64,000 nucleotides of DNA from Artocarpus heterophyllus. Its lineage: Eukaryota > Streptophyta > Magnoliopsida > Rosales > Moraceae. Positions 1 through 15,559 of this stretch are shown here, one piece after another; the stretch's first letter is position 1; each line of letters starts with the position of its first letter. The DNA lies in the NCBI GenBank assembly GCA_025403435.1, contig CM046350.1, forward strand, positions 13,545,612 through 13,609,611. Reading direction: 5' to 3'. The position numbers were made by a program, and so were the translations under genes. The notes beneath the pieces were generated by a model. It saw only the letters and a list, made by a program, of their open reading frames with translations, was not told where the DNA came from and did not search any database.

Positions 1-612
1 AACCACCCATCAAATACTCAATCTCTACCATACTCTGTCATGGCAGTTCCTTTAAGTTCGCCACAACATTTGAAAAAAAGGGCGGAAAAAATGATATAAA
101 AGAAAGCAATTTCCTTAATAGGCATTGAAAAAGCAAACACTGATTAGATCTAACGGCGAAAAGCAAAACACTACCAATAAGTATCCGTTGAGAGAAAGGC
201 CCCAAAAATATAATATTAAAAAAAGCATATTCAGCCTATTTGGGGTGAGAGAAGTAGGAACATATCCTGGTTCGTTATACATATTACCATAAGGGGTCTA
301 AAACTTGAACTGCAAAGATTGTCACTCCTTGTATATGCCATACACAGTATAGCAAGTCATGGGACCAATATTGGCCCAAAAATAAAAACTATGGCCTAAT
401 AAGTTTTGTCAATATCCAACCGTTTCATGATGAAGAACTCATTAAAGGCATTGGACGAGGAGGCAGAAGGAGAAGGGAAAAGAAACCCCCAAGAGTGCAA
501 AGAAAATAAACATATTTATATATAGATATCCCAAGATTCTTCCAACGAAGTCAAAAATTTTTCAACCCTTAAAGAAAGTAGAAGCCACCAGAATATTAGC
601 CAAAAAAGCAGT
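1..612. other. Flanking AT-rich DNA, no gene seen
   Basis: No coding pattern, RNA gene or repeat was recognised. The stretch lies downstream of the minus-strand uridine kinase-like gene and may hold its 3' UTR or terminator. Confidence 0.5.
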
Positions 613-4899
<4,287 letters not shown>

Positions 4900-6008
4900 G
4901 GCCAGAGACCTATCCATACACAAACATTGGATCAGAAAGATCCCAACGTTAAAAGTACAAAATGTATTGTAATATTAGTCACTCATGACGGTTAAATTCA
5001 ATTTAGTTCTAGTCCATGCCAATCAAAACCAAACAACTTGTGTCATGCACAACAACTCTTTCTATATTTGACATGAATATTCAGTTACCGATCAAACCAA
5101 GCAACAACAAACACAAACAAAACCTCTATATACATTACTTGTGGGTTTGGAATCAGTAATTTGTAGTGTAATGCAATGTCAGTCTTGCTAGTATTTGTGC
5201 AATTATAGCGCAAGCCAATAAGAATAGACAACTTTGGCTAGTAGAACTATCAACCTCACAATTCCTAGCTTTGATTGCTCACCACAAAGATTGGATCAAA
5301 TTCAGCTAAGCAAGTTCTTCAAGTCACTTGATCAGATGTGGATCAAAGAATGTCCTACCATAAAAACTATACCAAAAGATAGCTAAAACTTGCTAACCCG
5401 TTCATATTTGACACGAAATTTCTCTAGTCATTGATCAAAGCAAGCAACACAAACACAAACAAAATTGATATTACGTCCTTGTTGGTTTCAAAATCAGCAA
5501 GATTCCAAAATGTAGCCAACCCCAACGAATACGACATTTCTTTGGTCACCAACGCAACCCATTTTCCGCATACGACATCACTTTCCATTTACCTCGATCG
5601 AAACAACCAATCACAAACGACACCAAATGCACAATCAAAAGCAGAACAATCAAAAGAGAAAAGAAAAATCTGAACTTTTTCTCCACAAAAAGCATCGTTT
5701 TAACGGAAATTCCTTGGCGAAATCAAAATCATCCCCATGCGAATGCCGATGATTTAACTTCTCGATCAACCAATCAATTATGAAATTTCCAAAAGAAAAA
5801 GAAAAAGAAATTCATTCTTTTGAAGTTTTGGAAATTGAATTCGGAGAAAAGAGAATCCAAGCAATGCGAGCTTACCTGGTGAGCGAGTGAGTTTGAATCG
5901 AATCGAGAGAATTCCAGAGAGAGAGATTTGCAGAGAGAGAAAATTACAGAAAGAGGAGCGAGAGAGATGATTACGGACAGGAAACAGATGGGGCAAATAT
6001 ATATAGAG
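4900..6008 (-). promoter_or_regulatory. Promoter, 5' UTR exon and first intron of the uridine kinase-like gene
   Basis: On the minus strand a TATATATA stretch (5997-6006) lies just upstream of a CT-rich leader, so transcription probably starts near 5970. A GT donor after CACCAG, at about 5875, ends a non-coding leader exon. It would be joined across an intron of about 0.9 kb to the exon holding the ATG at 4899. A leader intron is common in plant housekeeping genes. The start site is inferred. Confidence 0.5.
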
Positions 6009-6418
6009 TGGAGAGATTAAGCGTGAAGTGAGGAGACCCCTGGGAGAGAAAATTCCTTTTTTTTTTGCAAAATGGTCCTTGAGTTCTGTTGAAATTGCAG
6101 TTCTCTGCTCGCTTTCTCTCTCCTCTCCTCTTTTAATTTCGTTCTTTCTCTCTCCTCTTCGGGCCGTATGGTGGTGGCAGTGACAAAACAGTGGACAGCG
6201 ACGGTGTCTTTTTTTTGGAAATCTAGAGATCAGATTTACGCTCCTACGTGGCACTGAATCAGAAGTGGGTCCCATTGTCTGATCTTTTTTCATTTAATTT
6301 TATTTTTCTTTACTACTCTTTATTCAGTGTGAAAAAAAAGATGGAGGAATCTGTCGTGTGTTGTTGGGTGCACGGGTTTTACCGTGTTCTTGAGAGATTC
6401 ATTTCCACTTTTGCTTCT

Positions 6419-6472
<54 letters not shown>

Positions 6473-7145
6473 AGGGAATAGGCCTCCTTTTTTATCACGT
6501 GATATTGTGATTTACCCTTTTCTTTCTAAAAAATCTTCTTAACCTTCTTGGGAAAAAAAATGACAAATTTTCTTAACCTGAGCCTTGAGGATAATCAAAA
6601 CTAAACCAATTTTACAACACAAAAAATGAAGTAAATCATCTTGGTGATTTTGTGGGGTTTTTGTTTTGATCATTTCTACCGTGATTATTGAAAAAATAAC
6701 CTACTAATAAATATTTATCTTTCATTCATCGAATTTGTAAAAAAATACTTTTAACCAAATTCAACGATAAAAAATAAAGCTCTACGCGGTCATCAATAAG
6801 CCTCTCCTTATTCATTCTGTAGGGCGGGGCTGCGGACCAACAATCCAGCAAAAGGGCTTAAAAGCTCCTTTATCAAACCAAACCTATCCAAAGAGCTCTT
6901 TTCAGCCCCCATTCCTAACAAGTGAAAGTTGCTGGCCCCCGCCCTACCTTGCTTCGGGGCCAATCTCTCGTATATATTTCTCTCTCTATGCATAAATTCC
7001 ACTTCGTAGAAGGACCTTGTGTTCTTATCAATTTTTGCTCTTATAAGATTTCCCCAATCTGGAATTAAATAGGACTTCGCTTTAATTACAAAAAAAAAAA
7101 ATATCACCAAAGTGGTTTCAAGATGAAGTTAATCTTTTCTTAACC
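6009..7145. other. Intergenic, with a CT microsatellite
   Basis: Contains a (CT)n run of about 23 units at 6423-6469. Apart from that it is AT-rich sequence with no convincing gene. A 100-codon open frame on the minus strand at 6808-7110 resembles nothing I know. Confidence 0.5.
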
Positions 7146-7693
7146 ATTGTTGTTGAGGGTTTGGTCCCCCGACACCACGTATTGTCCGGCTCGGGCAGCC
7201 CCGGGGAGACCCAGGAACGAACCGGCACGGTTTTGCCTCCCGCGGGAGCGCGTCCCCCAGGAGTTGAACCCATGACCTCTTGTATAGAGCCCTTAAGGTG
7301 TCTCCCAGGTACCCATCCGGCTGATCAGCAGGATGGGTACCTGGGGGTTACCTAAGGCCTTCTTCTACAAGAGGTCACAGGTTCAACCCCTGGGGGACGC
7401 GCCCCTTGGATAAAACTAAGGGGACAAAACCCAAAGACCTCCCGCGGGACACAATTCGTTAAGGGTGGCCCCCCCCTTGACACTAACTCAGGGGTGAGTT
7501 GTCACCTAAAAAAACAGCCGGATGGGTACCTGGGAGACACCTTAAGGCCTCTTATACAAGAGGTCATGGGTTCAACTCCTGGGGGACGCTCTCTCCCGCA
7601 GGAGGCAAAACCGTGCCGGTTCATTCCTGGGTCTCCCCGGGGCTGCCCGAGCCGGACAATACGTGGTGTCGGGGGAAAAAAACCCTCAACAAT
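7146..7693. repeat. Foldback element: long inverted repeat with an extra internal copy
   Basis: The GC-rich arm at about 7148-7325 is nearly the exact reverse complement of about 7515-7692. The arms end in GTTGAGGGTTT and AAACCCTCAAC. A partial third copy lies between them at about 7328-7410. Each copy carries a TGGGTACCTGGG...GGTTCAACYCC pattern, whose second half resembles a Pol III B box. It could be an inverted pair of SINE-like units or a foldback transposon. No target duplication was established. Confidence 0.65.
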
Positions 7694-7699
7694 TGTGTT

Positions 7700-7837
7700 T
7701 AGAAAAGTTGCACATTTTGTACAACACAAAAAGTTTTATCTTTTTAAAAAAAGAAAAGAAATTTGGAGGTATGAGATTCAAACTCTTCACCTTTAGATGG
7801 AGTCGAGTGTAGTTTTATCACTTAAGTTATACCTATA
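7700..7837 (-). mobile_element. Possible tRNA-derived SINE-like fragment
   Basis: Read on the minus strand, an A-box-like TAACTTAAGTGATA (7830-7817) is followed about 45 bases later by a B-box-like GAGTTTGAATCTC (7785-7773) and then a T-rich tail. Spacing and order fit a tRNA-derived SINE head. Both boxes are degenerate. Confidence 0.3.
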
Positions 7838-9986
7838 TGTAACGCCCCGGAATTTGTTTAATATTATTGTAATGTAAAATGATGAATTAGTGTGCCATAA
7901 TTAATGTTTTAACATTAATTTGATTACTTGGTTGGATTTTTAATTTTTGTTGTTTTGTTAATTTAATGAATTCAAATGATTTCTTATTTGTTTTAAAATG
8001 ATGTTTTGAGTTTTAAAACGTAACAATTTGTAAAATGTTAAAATATTCCGTTTTACAAAAATCGTGGGTGGCATTTGGTTTTCGCACAACAAAACCCGCA
8101 CACCGTTTCTCTCTATTTATTCTCTCTCATCACTCTCTCTCTTCACTCTTAGCTCGCACTCTCTCTTTCTCTCTCCTCTCTCGTGACTCTCCCTCGCTCT
8201 CTCTCAATTTCTCTCTCGGTTTCCCCACTCTCTCTCAAATTTCTTCACAAATTTTTGAATCAAAATTCGAATCCAAGCTTCGGGTTAGCAAGGAGGAAGC
8301 TCGAGGACGTGATTTGGCAACCGAGAACGCGGATTGAAGCTCGATTCAAGGTTGGTTTTGAAATTTTAAACTTTTTTTTCAAAATTTTCAATTTTGCATT
8401 TTTTAGATTTAAGTTCATTTAAGCCTAGAAAACCTTTGGTTTGAGTTAAATGAACTTAGAACAACTAGAATATAAGCTTAGATTGAAGAAAACGGATTTG
8501 ATTCAAGATTTTTCATTTTTCCTCCTTTTTCCCTATTTTTGAGATTTTTTGTGCTTGAATCTTGTTTGAATGTGTTCAAAAGTGTCTAAACATGTTTTTC
8601 TATCATCTATAAATGTTTTTCATGCCTGAGATTTGAGAAAACATGTTAGAATCAAGATTTGGGTTTTGAAAAAATCGAAACCCGTGGCTAGAATTTTTGG
8701 GTTTTCCCAGTTCGGCAGGCCAAACTGCTTGTTCGGCAGGCCGTGTTCATCTGTCCGGCAGGCCGAACCTGGAAATTGTTCGGCCGACAGAACTTTGCTT
8801 CTGGCAGGCCGAACTGTGCAGTTCGGCCGACCGAAGCAGGAAGTTCAGTAGGTCGGCCGAAGCATAGAAAATTTTGTGATTTTCACCCGTTTTCATTGTT
8901 TTGAACCCCGATTTAAATTCCAACCTTATAGAATGATTTTAAAAATACAAATGACACACTAGAACATTATGAAATGATTTAGTAATATAGAATGTCTCGA
9001 ACCAGATATTGATCAACTTAGTGTATATCTAGGATCGTTCGTGGTTCCGCGGAGCTAACGTATAGTGGACCGAGATTTCGGTGTAGGGCACCGGCACTAG
9101 TATTGAGGTAGGACTTCTACCCTATTCCTTGGTAGCCTAGTTTCAAAATGATTTGGCTTTGAAAAGGATTTCTATTAAAATGTTTTCAACGGTTGCTTGA
9201 AAATGAATTTATCGGTTATATTTTAATATACCGTAATCTGAAATGAACTTCATAATGAATGTAAATGACAACACTCGGTAATTGAGTTTTGAATGACGAT
9301 GATAATCACATAGGCATGATGTCATATCAAAGATCGGGTCATGTAGCGATCGACCTTAGGGGCAGGTCCCAAAACCCAGCTAGGCCACTACGGTGGTGAT
9401 ATTATATGGTTTGCCTAGGAAAAGAAAATGATATTTCTGGTTGTCAGAGTCAACTGTTCTAGGCCAAGACGGTTTTACTCAAATTTATTTATCTATTTAT
9501 TCATTTAAGGTTTTTTTTTAATAACTCATGAATAATGACATGTTTCTTTAAATTAAATTATTTTATAAAACATAGTCCTACTGAGCCTTTCGCTCACATT
9601 TTATTGTTTTAAATTTCCCCCCTTCTAGGTGGTTTTTCATCTAGGTTTGGAGAGGATTCTTCGGACAAGACTCAGGAGCAGTAGAGGATTAGTAAACTTA
9701 TTTGTAGCATTTAAATCAAGGCATGTAAGATTTTAACTTTATTTGTACTTGGACTGTGATTGTATTTATGATATTGTCAGTACCATGTGTGTGCACAAGT
9801 TGTGGGTTTGTGGAACCCATACTCGCTATGTTTATTCTTTAATATTAATTATTCATACAATGGTTTTCTTTAAATTTTCACATTTTATATTTAATTCAAA
9901 CTCCTAAACTCTTGATTTTTAATTAAATTCTCTTTAATTAATCTAAATAACCCGCCACGTCACCTCCCGTACCCCGGGGCGTGACA
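7838..9986 (+). repeat. 5' LTR of the chromovirus
   Basis: About 2.15 kb, starting TGTAACGCCCCGG and ending GGGGCGTGACA. Its first part is repeated almost exactly from 14697. It contains a cluster of TTCGGCAGGCCGAA-like hairpin units. The same LTR family recurs as solo copies at 27299-29424, 33008-37138 and 39864-42029. Confidence 0.93.
8705..8870 (+). repeat. Cluster of TTCGGCAGGCCGAA-like units in the LTR
   Basis: At least six degenerate copies of a GC-rich, nearly self-complementary 14-16-mer lie in direct and inverted order within an AT-rich LTR. Comparable clusters lie at 28445-28560, 35810-35960 and 41000-41150 in the solo LTRs. Two copies lie at 35150-35185 in an unrelated nested LTR. 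Confidence 0.75.
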
Positions 9987-9989
9987 AAA

Positions 9990-10003
9990 TGGTATCAGAG
10001 CCC
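9990..10003 (+). other. Primer-binding site (initiator tRNA-Met)
   Basis: TGGTATCAGAGCC lies three bases after the LTR end. It is the standard plant PBS complementary to the 3' end of initiator tRNA-Met. Confidence 0.92.
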
Positions 10004-10091
10004 AAGGTTATGAACCTTGGGAATTGTGCACACATAGGTTTGACAATGAAATACCTCTGACAATCCAAATTTTATTTTCAGAAGTGAGAGA

Positions 10092-13000
10092 ATGGCACCT
10101 AGACGTCGTTCGACAGCAGATGCCGAGTTCAGAAACAATGAGGGCATGATGAGGTCTATGTTTGCGGCTTTCCAGCAGATGGCAGCCAGGGCTAGACGAG
10201 AGATTCTGATGTTGGCAGTCGACATGCGTACTTTAAGGAATTCTAGCGTGCGTCCATTCCAACTTTTGATGGTAGTGGGGATCCGCAGTTAGCAGAGTAT
10301 TGGCTGGATTCGATCTTGAAGCATTTGGATACCCTTGGTGTACCTGAGGAGTATCATGTGGAGTTTGCTACGTATAAGCTCGAGGGTGGCGCTAACACTT
10401 GGTGGAAACAAGCTAAGCATCTAGAGCGTGGCGGTGATATCAGCTAGGATAGGTTCAAGGAGCTGTTCTATGATCGATATTTTTTGTAGGGGTATAGAGA
10501 CCAGAAGGCAGCTGAGTTCTACAGGTTGCAGCAAGGTGATCTGTCAGTATGGGAATATGAGGCAAGGTTTAATGAGTTGGCTAGGTTTGCTCCATCAACT
10601 GTGGCATCGGAGCGTGAGAAATGTATTAAGTTTTAGGAAGGCCTCAAGGCTCCTATTCGGCGACAGTTGGTTGCTTTACGGCTTAGGAGTTTTGTAGAGC
10701 TTGTGTCATCGGCAATATCCGTGGAAAATGATTATGTATAGTATTGTGAGGCCGAGCCAAGGCTTCAGGAGGACCGCAGAGGAGTGGCAGGAAGAGCACC
10801 AGTAGCCGTCCGACTCTGGGGAAGAGCAAGCAAGGTGGCGCGAACAGCGTAGCAGCAGTTCGTCTGGCAGCGGGCGCAGCAATCCCTACAGTTTCATTGT
10901 CATTTCTGTCAACAGCCCAGACACGTCAAGAGGAATTGCCCGATCAAGAGTGCCCATCTTGGATCTCAGACCGAAGAGGATGCCAGTCGTCAGTCTCAGC
11001 CTCAGACCCTACCTCTGCCTCCGCAGTACCCGCAGTTGCAGTATCCCTAGTTCTCCTCTCAGTAGTTCTCATATCCGATACAAGGACAGCAGCTGCAGCA
11101 TTTCCAGCGCAGCGCCCTCAGTATCGAGCACCGAGTATAGCTAGCGTGCAGTCGTCTCCATCTCAGCAGCAGCGGCAGAACAATCCAAGACCCATCAATG
11201 TTGGTAGAGGAAAAGGAAAGGCGCCAGTGCAGGTTCATGCAATGGCATCTGGAGGTTCAGATTCTCAGATTGGTAATGCGGTTGTAGATGGTACGATCTT
11301 GGTTTCTAGATCTTTAGCTCGCGTTTTATTTTTACAGGTGCCTCTCATTCTCTCATTTCGAGTTCTTTTGTACATGCCTTGGGATTAGAGATAGAAGAGT
11401 TTAATGAACCCAGTCATAACTTCTCCCTTGGGGCGGGTGTGTGTAAATTGTATGTGTAAATCTTGTAAAATAAAGATTGGGATGAGATTTTGAAAAGTGA
11501 TTTGATTATACTCCCCATGAGTTCCTATGATGTGATTCTAGGGATGGACTGGTTGTCCGGGTATATGCAGTTATGGACTGCCAACTTAGAAAGTGACCCT
11601 AGTGTCTGATAGGGGAACGATGATCACTTACCAGGGTGGTGGTGATTGGTTAATGAGTGAGCGTCTCATGAAGTCGTATCTAGGATGGCGAAGGAATCTT
11701 GGTTGTTGTACTTTTCTTGCCAACCTAGATTGCGAGCCCTATGCTTTGAGAGGCAGTGTAGCGATTCTGGTGGTTAATGAGTTCGAGGATGTCTTCCCCG
11801 ACGAGTTGCCAGGGCTACCACCGCATCGAGAGATTGAGTTTAGTATTGAGTTGTTTCTGAGGACAGCACCGATTTCTATGGCACCTTATCGGATGGCGCC
11901 AGCAGAAATGAAAGAATTGAGGAAGCAACTTCAGGAGCTTGCTGATAAATGGTATATTCGGAATAGCACATCTCCGGGGGAGTGCCAGTTTTATTTGCTA
12001 AGAAACATGATGGGACTCTCAGGTTTGTGTGGATTATCGGCAGCTGAATCGTGTTATAGTGAATAATAAGTATCCCTTGCCTAAGATCGACGAGTTGTTT
12101 GATCAGTTGGGAGGTTCGCGGTACTTCTCAAAGATTGATTTGCGTTCAGGGTACCATCAGCTCAGGATTAAGGAAGAGGATATTCCCAAGACAGCTTTTA
12201 GGACCCGGTATGGACATTTGAGTTTCTGGTTATGTCGTTTGGGTTGACGAATGCTCCGGCAGCTTTCATGGATTTGATGAACAGGATATTTAGGCAGTAT
12301 TTGGATCAGTTCGTGATTGTGTTCATCGATGATATTCTTGTGTATTCTAAGACTTGGGAGGAGCATGAGCAGCATCTCCGGATCGTGCTTCAGACTCTGC
12401 GGGAGCACCAGTTGTATCTAAGAGGGAAAAGTATGAGTTTTCGTTGACTGAGGTCAAGTTTCTAGGTCATGTCATCTCGGAGCATGGTATTTCTGTGGAT
12501 CCATCCAAGATTGAGGCAATAGTGGAGTGGGAACGACCAAGGAATATAGCGGAGATTCGCAGCTTCTTAGGTCTCGCTGGTTATTACAGGAAATTTGTAA
12601 GGATTTTTCGAAGATTGCAGCTCCGTTGACGAGATTAATCAAGAAAATGTCAAGTTTGAGTGGGACGAAGATTGTGAGCTTGCTTTTCAGGAATTGAAGA
12701 ACCGGTTGACTTCAACTCCATGTTGGTTATCCCTAGCAGTGACAAGCCGTATGAGGTTTACGCGGATGCTTCAGGGCGCGGACTTGGATGCGTGTTGATG
12801 CAGCATGGACGCATGGTTGCATACGGATCGAGACAGTTACGACCTCACGAGCGGAATTATCCTACTCACGATTTAGAGCTTGCAACGGTGATTCACGCGC
12901 TGAAGATTTGGAGTGTTATTTGTATGGAGCGTCGTTTCAGGTCTTCTCCGATCATAAGAGTTTGAGGCATTTGTTCACTCAGGGATCTTAATTTGAGGCA

Positions 13001-14649
13001 GCATAGATGGATAGAGTTATGGAGGATAATGATTTTGCGTTGCAGTATCATCCCGGGAAAGCTAATGTGGTCTCGAACGCGCTTAGCAGGAAGTCTTCAG
13101 GGATTCTCACTTGTTTGGCTTTTGAGGACAGGAGCAGGATGCAACAGTGAGCGAGTATAGGCTACGGTATCGAGAAGACTATGATCGAGTTTCGGTATAT
13201 CATGTGGAGGCGACCCCGCTCTTGTTCGATGGTAAAGCAAAGTCAGTGGCAGGATCGGCATTTGCAAGGGATTTGGTCGCGGATTCAGAACGGGGAGCAG
13301 TTTAAAGAATGGAGAGTGCATGCAGATGGATCGTTGTATTTCCGAGAGCGTCTTGCAGTCCCAGCTATCGCCGAGGTGACGAAAGCCGTTTTGGATGAAG
13401 CTCATAGGTCTCAGTTTGCTATTCATCCGGGAAGCACAAAGATGTATCGCGATTTAAAGAGGTAGTATTGGTGGAGAGGCATAAGAAAGATGTTCGAGAG
13501 TACGTGGCCAAGTGTTTGACGTGTCTTCAGGTGAAGCCGAGCATCAGAAGCCTGTAGGTCAGCTTCAGCCGCTTCCTATTTCAGGGTGGAAATGGGAGCA
13601 GTGACGATGGATTTTCTCACAAGTTTGCCGAGGACGGAGCAGCGGCATGATGCAGTTTGGGTCGTGGTCGACAGGTTGACAAAATCGGCGCATTTCATTC
13701 AGTTTAGGTCGACGTGTTCGAGGAAGATTCTCGAGGATTTGTATCTACAGAACATTGTGAGGTTGCATGGAGTTCCTTTGTCCATCACCTCTGATCGGGA
13801 CACCAGGTTTAATGCTAAGTACTGGAGGAGTTTTCAGGAGGCTTTAGGTACAGATTTGAACTTCAGTATGGCATTTCATCCTCAGACTGATGGGTAGTCT
13901 GAGCGGGTTATTCAGATTCTCGAGGATATGTTGCGTGCCTGTGCGTTGGACTTCGGCGGAAATTGGAAGCAATGTTTGCATCTGGCAGAGTTCGCGTACA
14001 ACAATAGCTATCAGGCGAGTATTGGTATGGCACCGTTTGAGGTATTGTATGGGCAACCATGTCGGTCACTAGGTGTTGGGCTGAGCTAGAAGACAAGATT
14101 ATTCTTGGGCCGGATGAGATCCGTGATAGTAACGAGAAAGTCGCGGTGATTCGAGATCGATTGAGGGCAGCTCAGAGTCGACAGAAGAGTTACGCGGATA
14201 GGAGACGTAGACCTTTAGAGTTCGCGGTTGGAGATTTCGTTCTCTTGAGGGTATCGCCTCGTAAGGGAACTATGCGGTTCGGAGTGAGTGGGAAGCTCGC
14301 GCCGAGGTATATTGGGCTGTTCGAGATCACTCAGCGTGTTGGTGTGGTTGCTTATCGGCTTGATATTCCGCCCGAACTTTCTCATGTTCACGGTGTGTTT
14401 CATGTGTCGATGCTTAAGAAGTGTCCGCCTGAGCAGGGTAAGATAGTTTCATTTCGCAATGTGCAGGTTCAGGAAGATACAACGTACGAGGAGGTGCCGA
14501 TTCAGATCATCGATCGAAAGGTGATCAGCTTTCGTCGTCGTGAGATACCGTTAGTTAAGGTCGTGTGGCAACATCACGGGGTTGATGAAGCCACCTGGGA
14601 ACTAGAGTCGAGTATGCGGGAATCGTATCCCCTTTTATTTTGTTTCTAA
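10092..14649 (+). pseudogene. Degenerate gypsy gag-pol polyprotein with chromodomain
   Basis: Domains in order: Gag (WLDSILKHLDTLGVPEEYH near 10300), a CCHC zinc knuckle (CHFCQQPRHVKRNC, about 10900-10945), a damaged aspartic protease (TGASHS near 11335; the catalytic Asp codon is not in frame), reverse transcriptase (about 11990-12450; FIDDIL retained), RNase H (YADAS near 12760), integrase (about 13330-14060; zinc-binding part damaged, DRLTKSAHF and SDRDTRFN seen) and a C-terminal chromodomain (YEEVPIQIIDRK...VKVVWQHHGVDEATWE, about 14485-14640). Many one-base shifts and in-frame TAG codons (10445, 10634, 10739, 11048, 11063, 13895) kill it. In the family this polyprotein makes the particle, the cDNA and the integration complex, and the chromodomain targets chromatin. 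Confidence 0.93.
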
Positions 14650-14654
14650 AATGA

Positions 14655-14696
14655 GATGTAAATTTCGTGGCCGAAATTTCTTTTAGGGGTGGAGAG
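14655..14696 (+). other. Polypurine tract with upstream palindrome
   Basis: GAAATTTC preceded by its inverted partner, then TTTTAGGGGTGGAGAG directly before the 3' LTR. It serves as plus-strand primer. The same arrangement precedes the 3' LTRs of the two LOG-bearing elements, which links their lineage to this one. Confidence 0.85.
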
Positions 14697-15559
14697 TGTA
14701 ACGCCCCGAAATTTGTTTAATATTATTGTAATGTAAAATGATGAATTAGTGTGCCATAATTAATGTTTTAACATTAATTTGATTACTTGGTTGGATTTTT
14801 AATTTTTTGTTGTTTTGTTAATTTAATGAATTCAAATGATTTCTTATTTGTTTTAAAATGATGTTTTGAGTTTTAAAACATAACAATTTGTAAAATGTTA
14901 AAAATATTCCGTTTTACAAAAATCATGGGTAGCATTTGGTTTTCGCACAGCAAAACCCGCCCACCGTTTCTCTCTATTTATTCTCTCTCCTCACTCTTTC
15001 TCTTCACTCTCAGCTCACACACTCTCTCTCTCTCCTCTCCCGTGACTCTTCCTCGCTCTCTCTCAATTTCTCTCTCGGTTTCCCCTCTCTCTCTCAAATT
15101 TCTTCACAAATTTTTGAATCAAAATTTGAATCCAAGCTTCGGGTTAGCAAGGAGGAAGCTCGGGGACGTGATTTGGCAACCGAGAACGCGGATTGAAGCT
15201 TCGATTCGAGGTTGGTTTTGAAATTTTAAACTTTTTTCAAAATTTTCAATTTTGTGTATTTTTGAGATTTAAGTTCGTTTAAGCCTAGAAAACCTTTAGT
15301 TTGAGTTAAATGAACTTAGAACAACTAGAATCTAAGCTTAGATTGAAGAAAAACGGATTTGATTCAAGATTTTTCATTTTTCCTCCTTTTTCCCTATTTT
15401 TGGATTTTTGAGATTTTTGTATTTGAATCTTGTTGAATGTGTTCAAAAGTGTCTAAACATGTTTTTCTATCATCTATGAATGTTTTTCATGCTTGAGATT
15501 TGAGAAAAACAGGTTAGAATCAAGATTTGGGTTTTGGGGAAATCGAAACCCTGGCTGGA
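14697..15559 (+). repeat. Truncated 3' LTR of the chromovirus
   Basis: Matches the 5' LTR from its first base (TGTAACGCCCCG) to about 8695, then switches abruptly to another LTR starting TGTGACCCG. The rest of this LTR is not found on the far side of the invading element. Confidence 0.92.

Larger units (their letters stand above)
7838..15559 (+). mobile_element. Ty3/gypsy chromovirus (Tekay/Del type), decayed, 3' LTR truncated
   Basis: A full 5' LTR (7838-9986), an initiator-Met PBS, gag-pol remains ending in a chromodomain, a polypurine tract and the first 863 bases of a 3' LTR (14697-15559). The 3' LTR stops where the LOG-bearing LTR element begins. The inverted motif GAAATTTC...GAAATTTC before the polypurine tract, the chromodomain and TGTAACGCCCC/GGGGCGTGACA LTR ends are typical of Tekay/Del chromoviruses. 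It cannot be autonomous now. Confidence 0.93.

Noticed and set aside
8633..8851. 72-codon ORF rich in FGRP-like repeats
   Set aside because: It is the translation of the TTCGGCAGGCC DNA repeat; the other LTRs shift frame through the same cluster.
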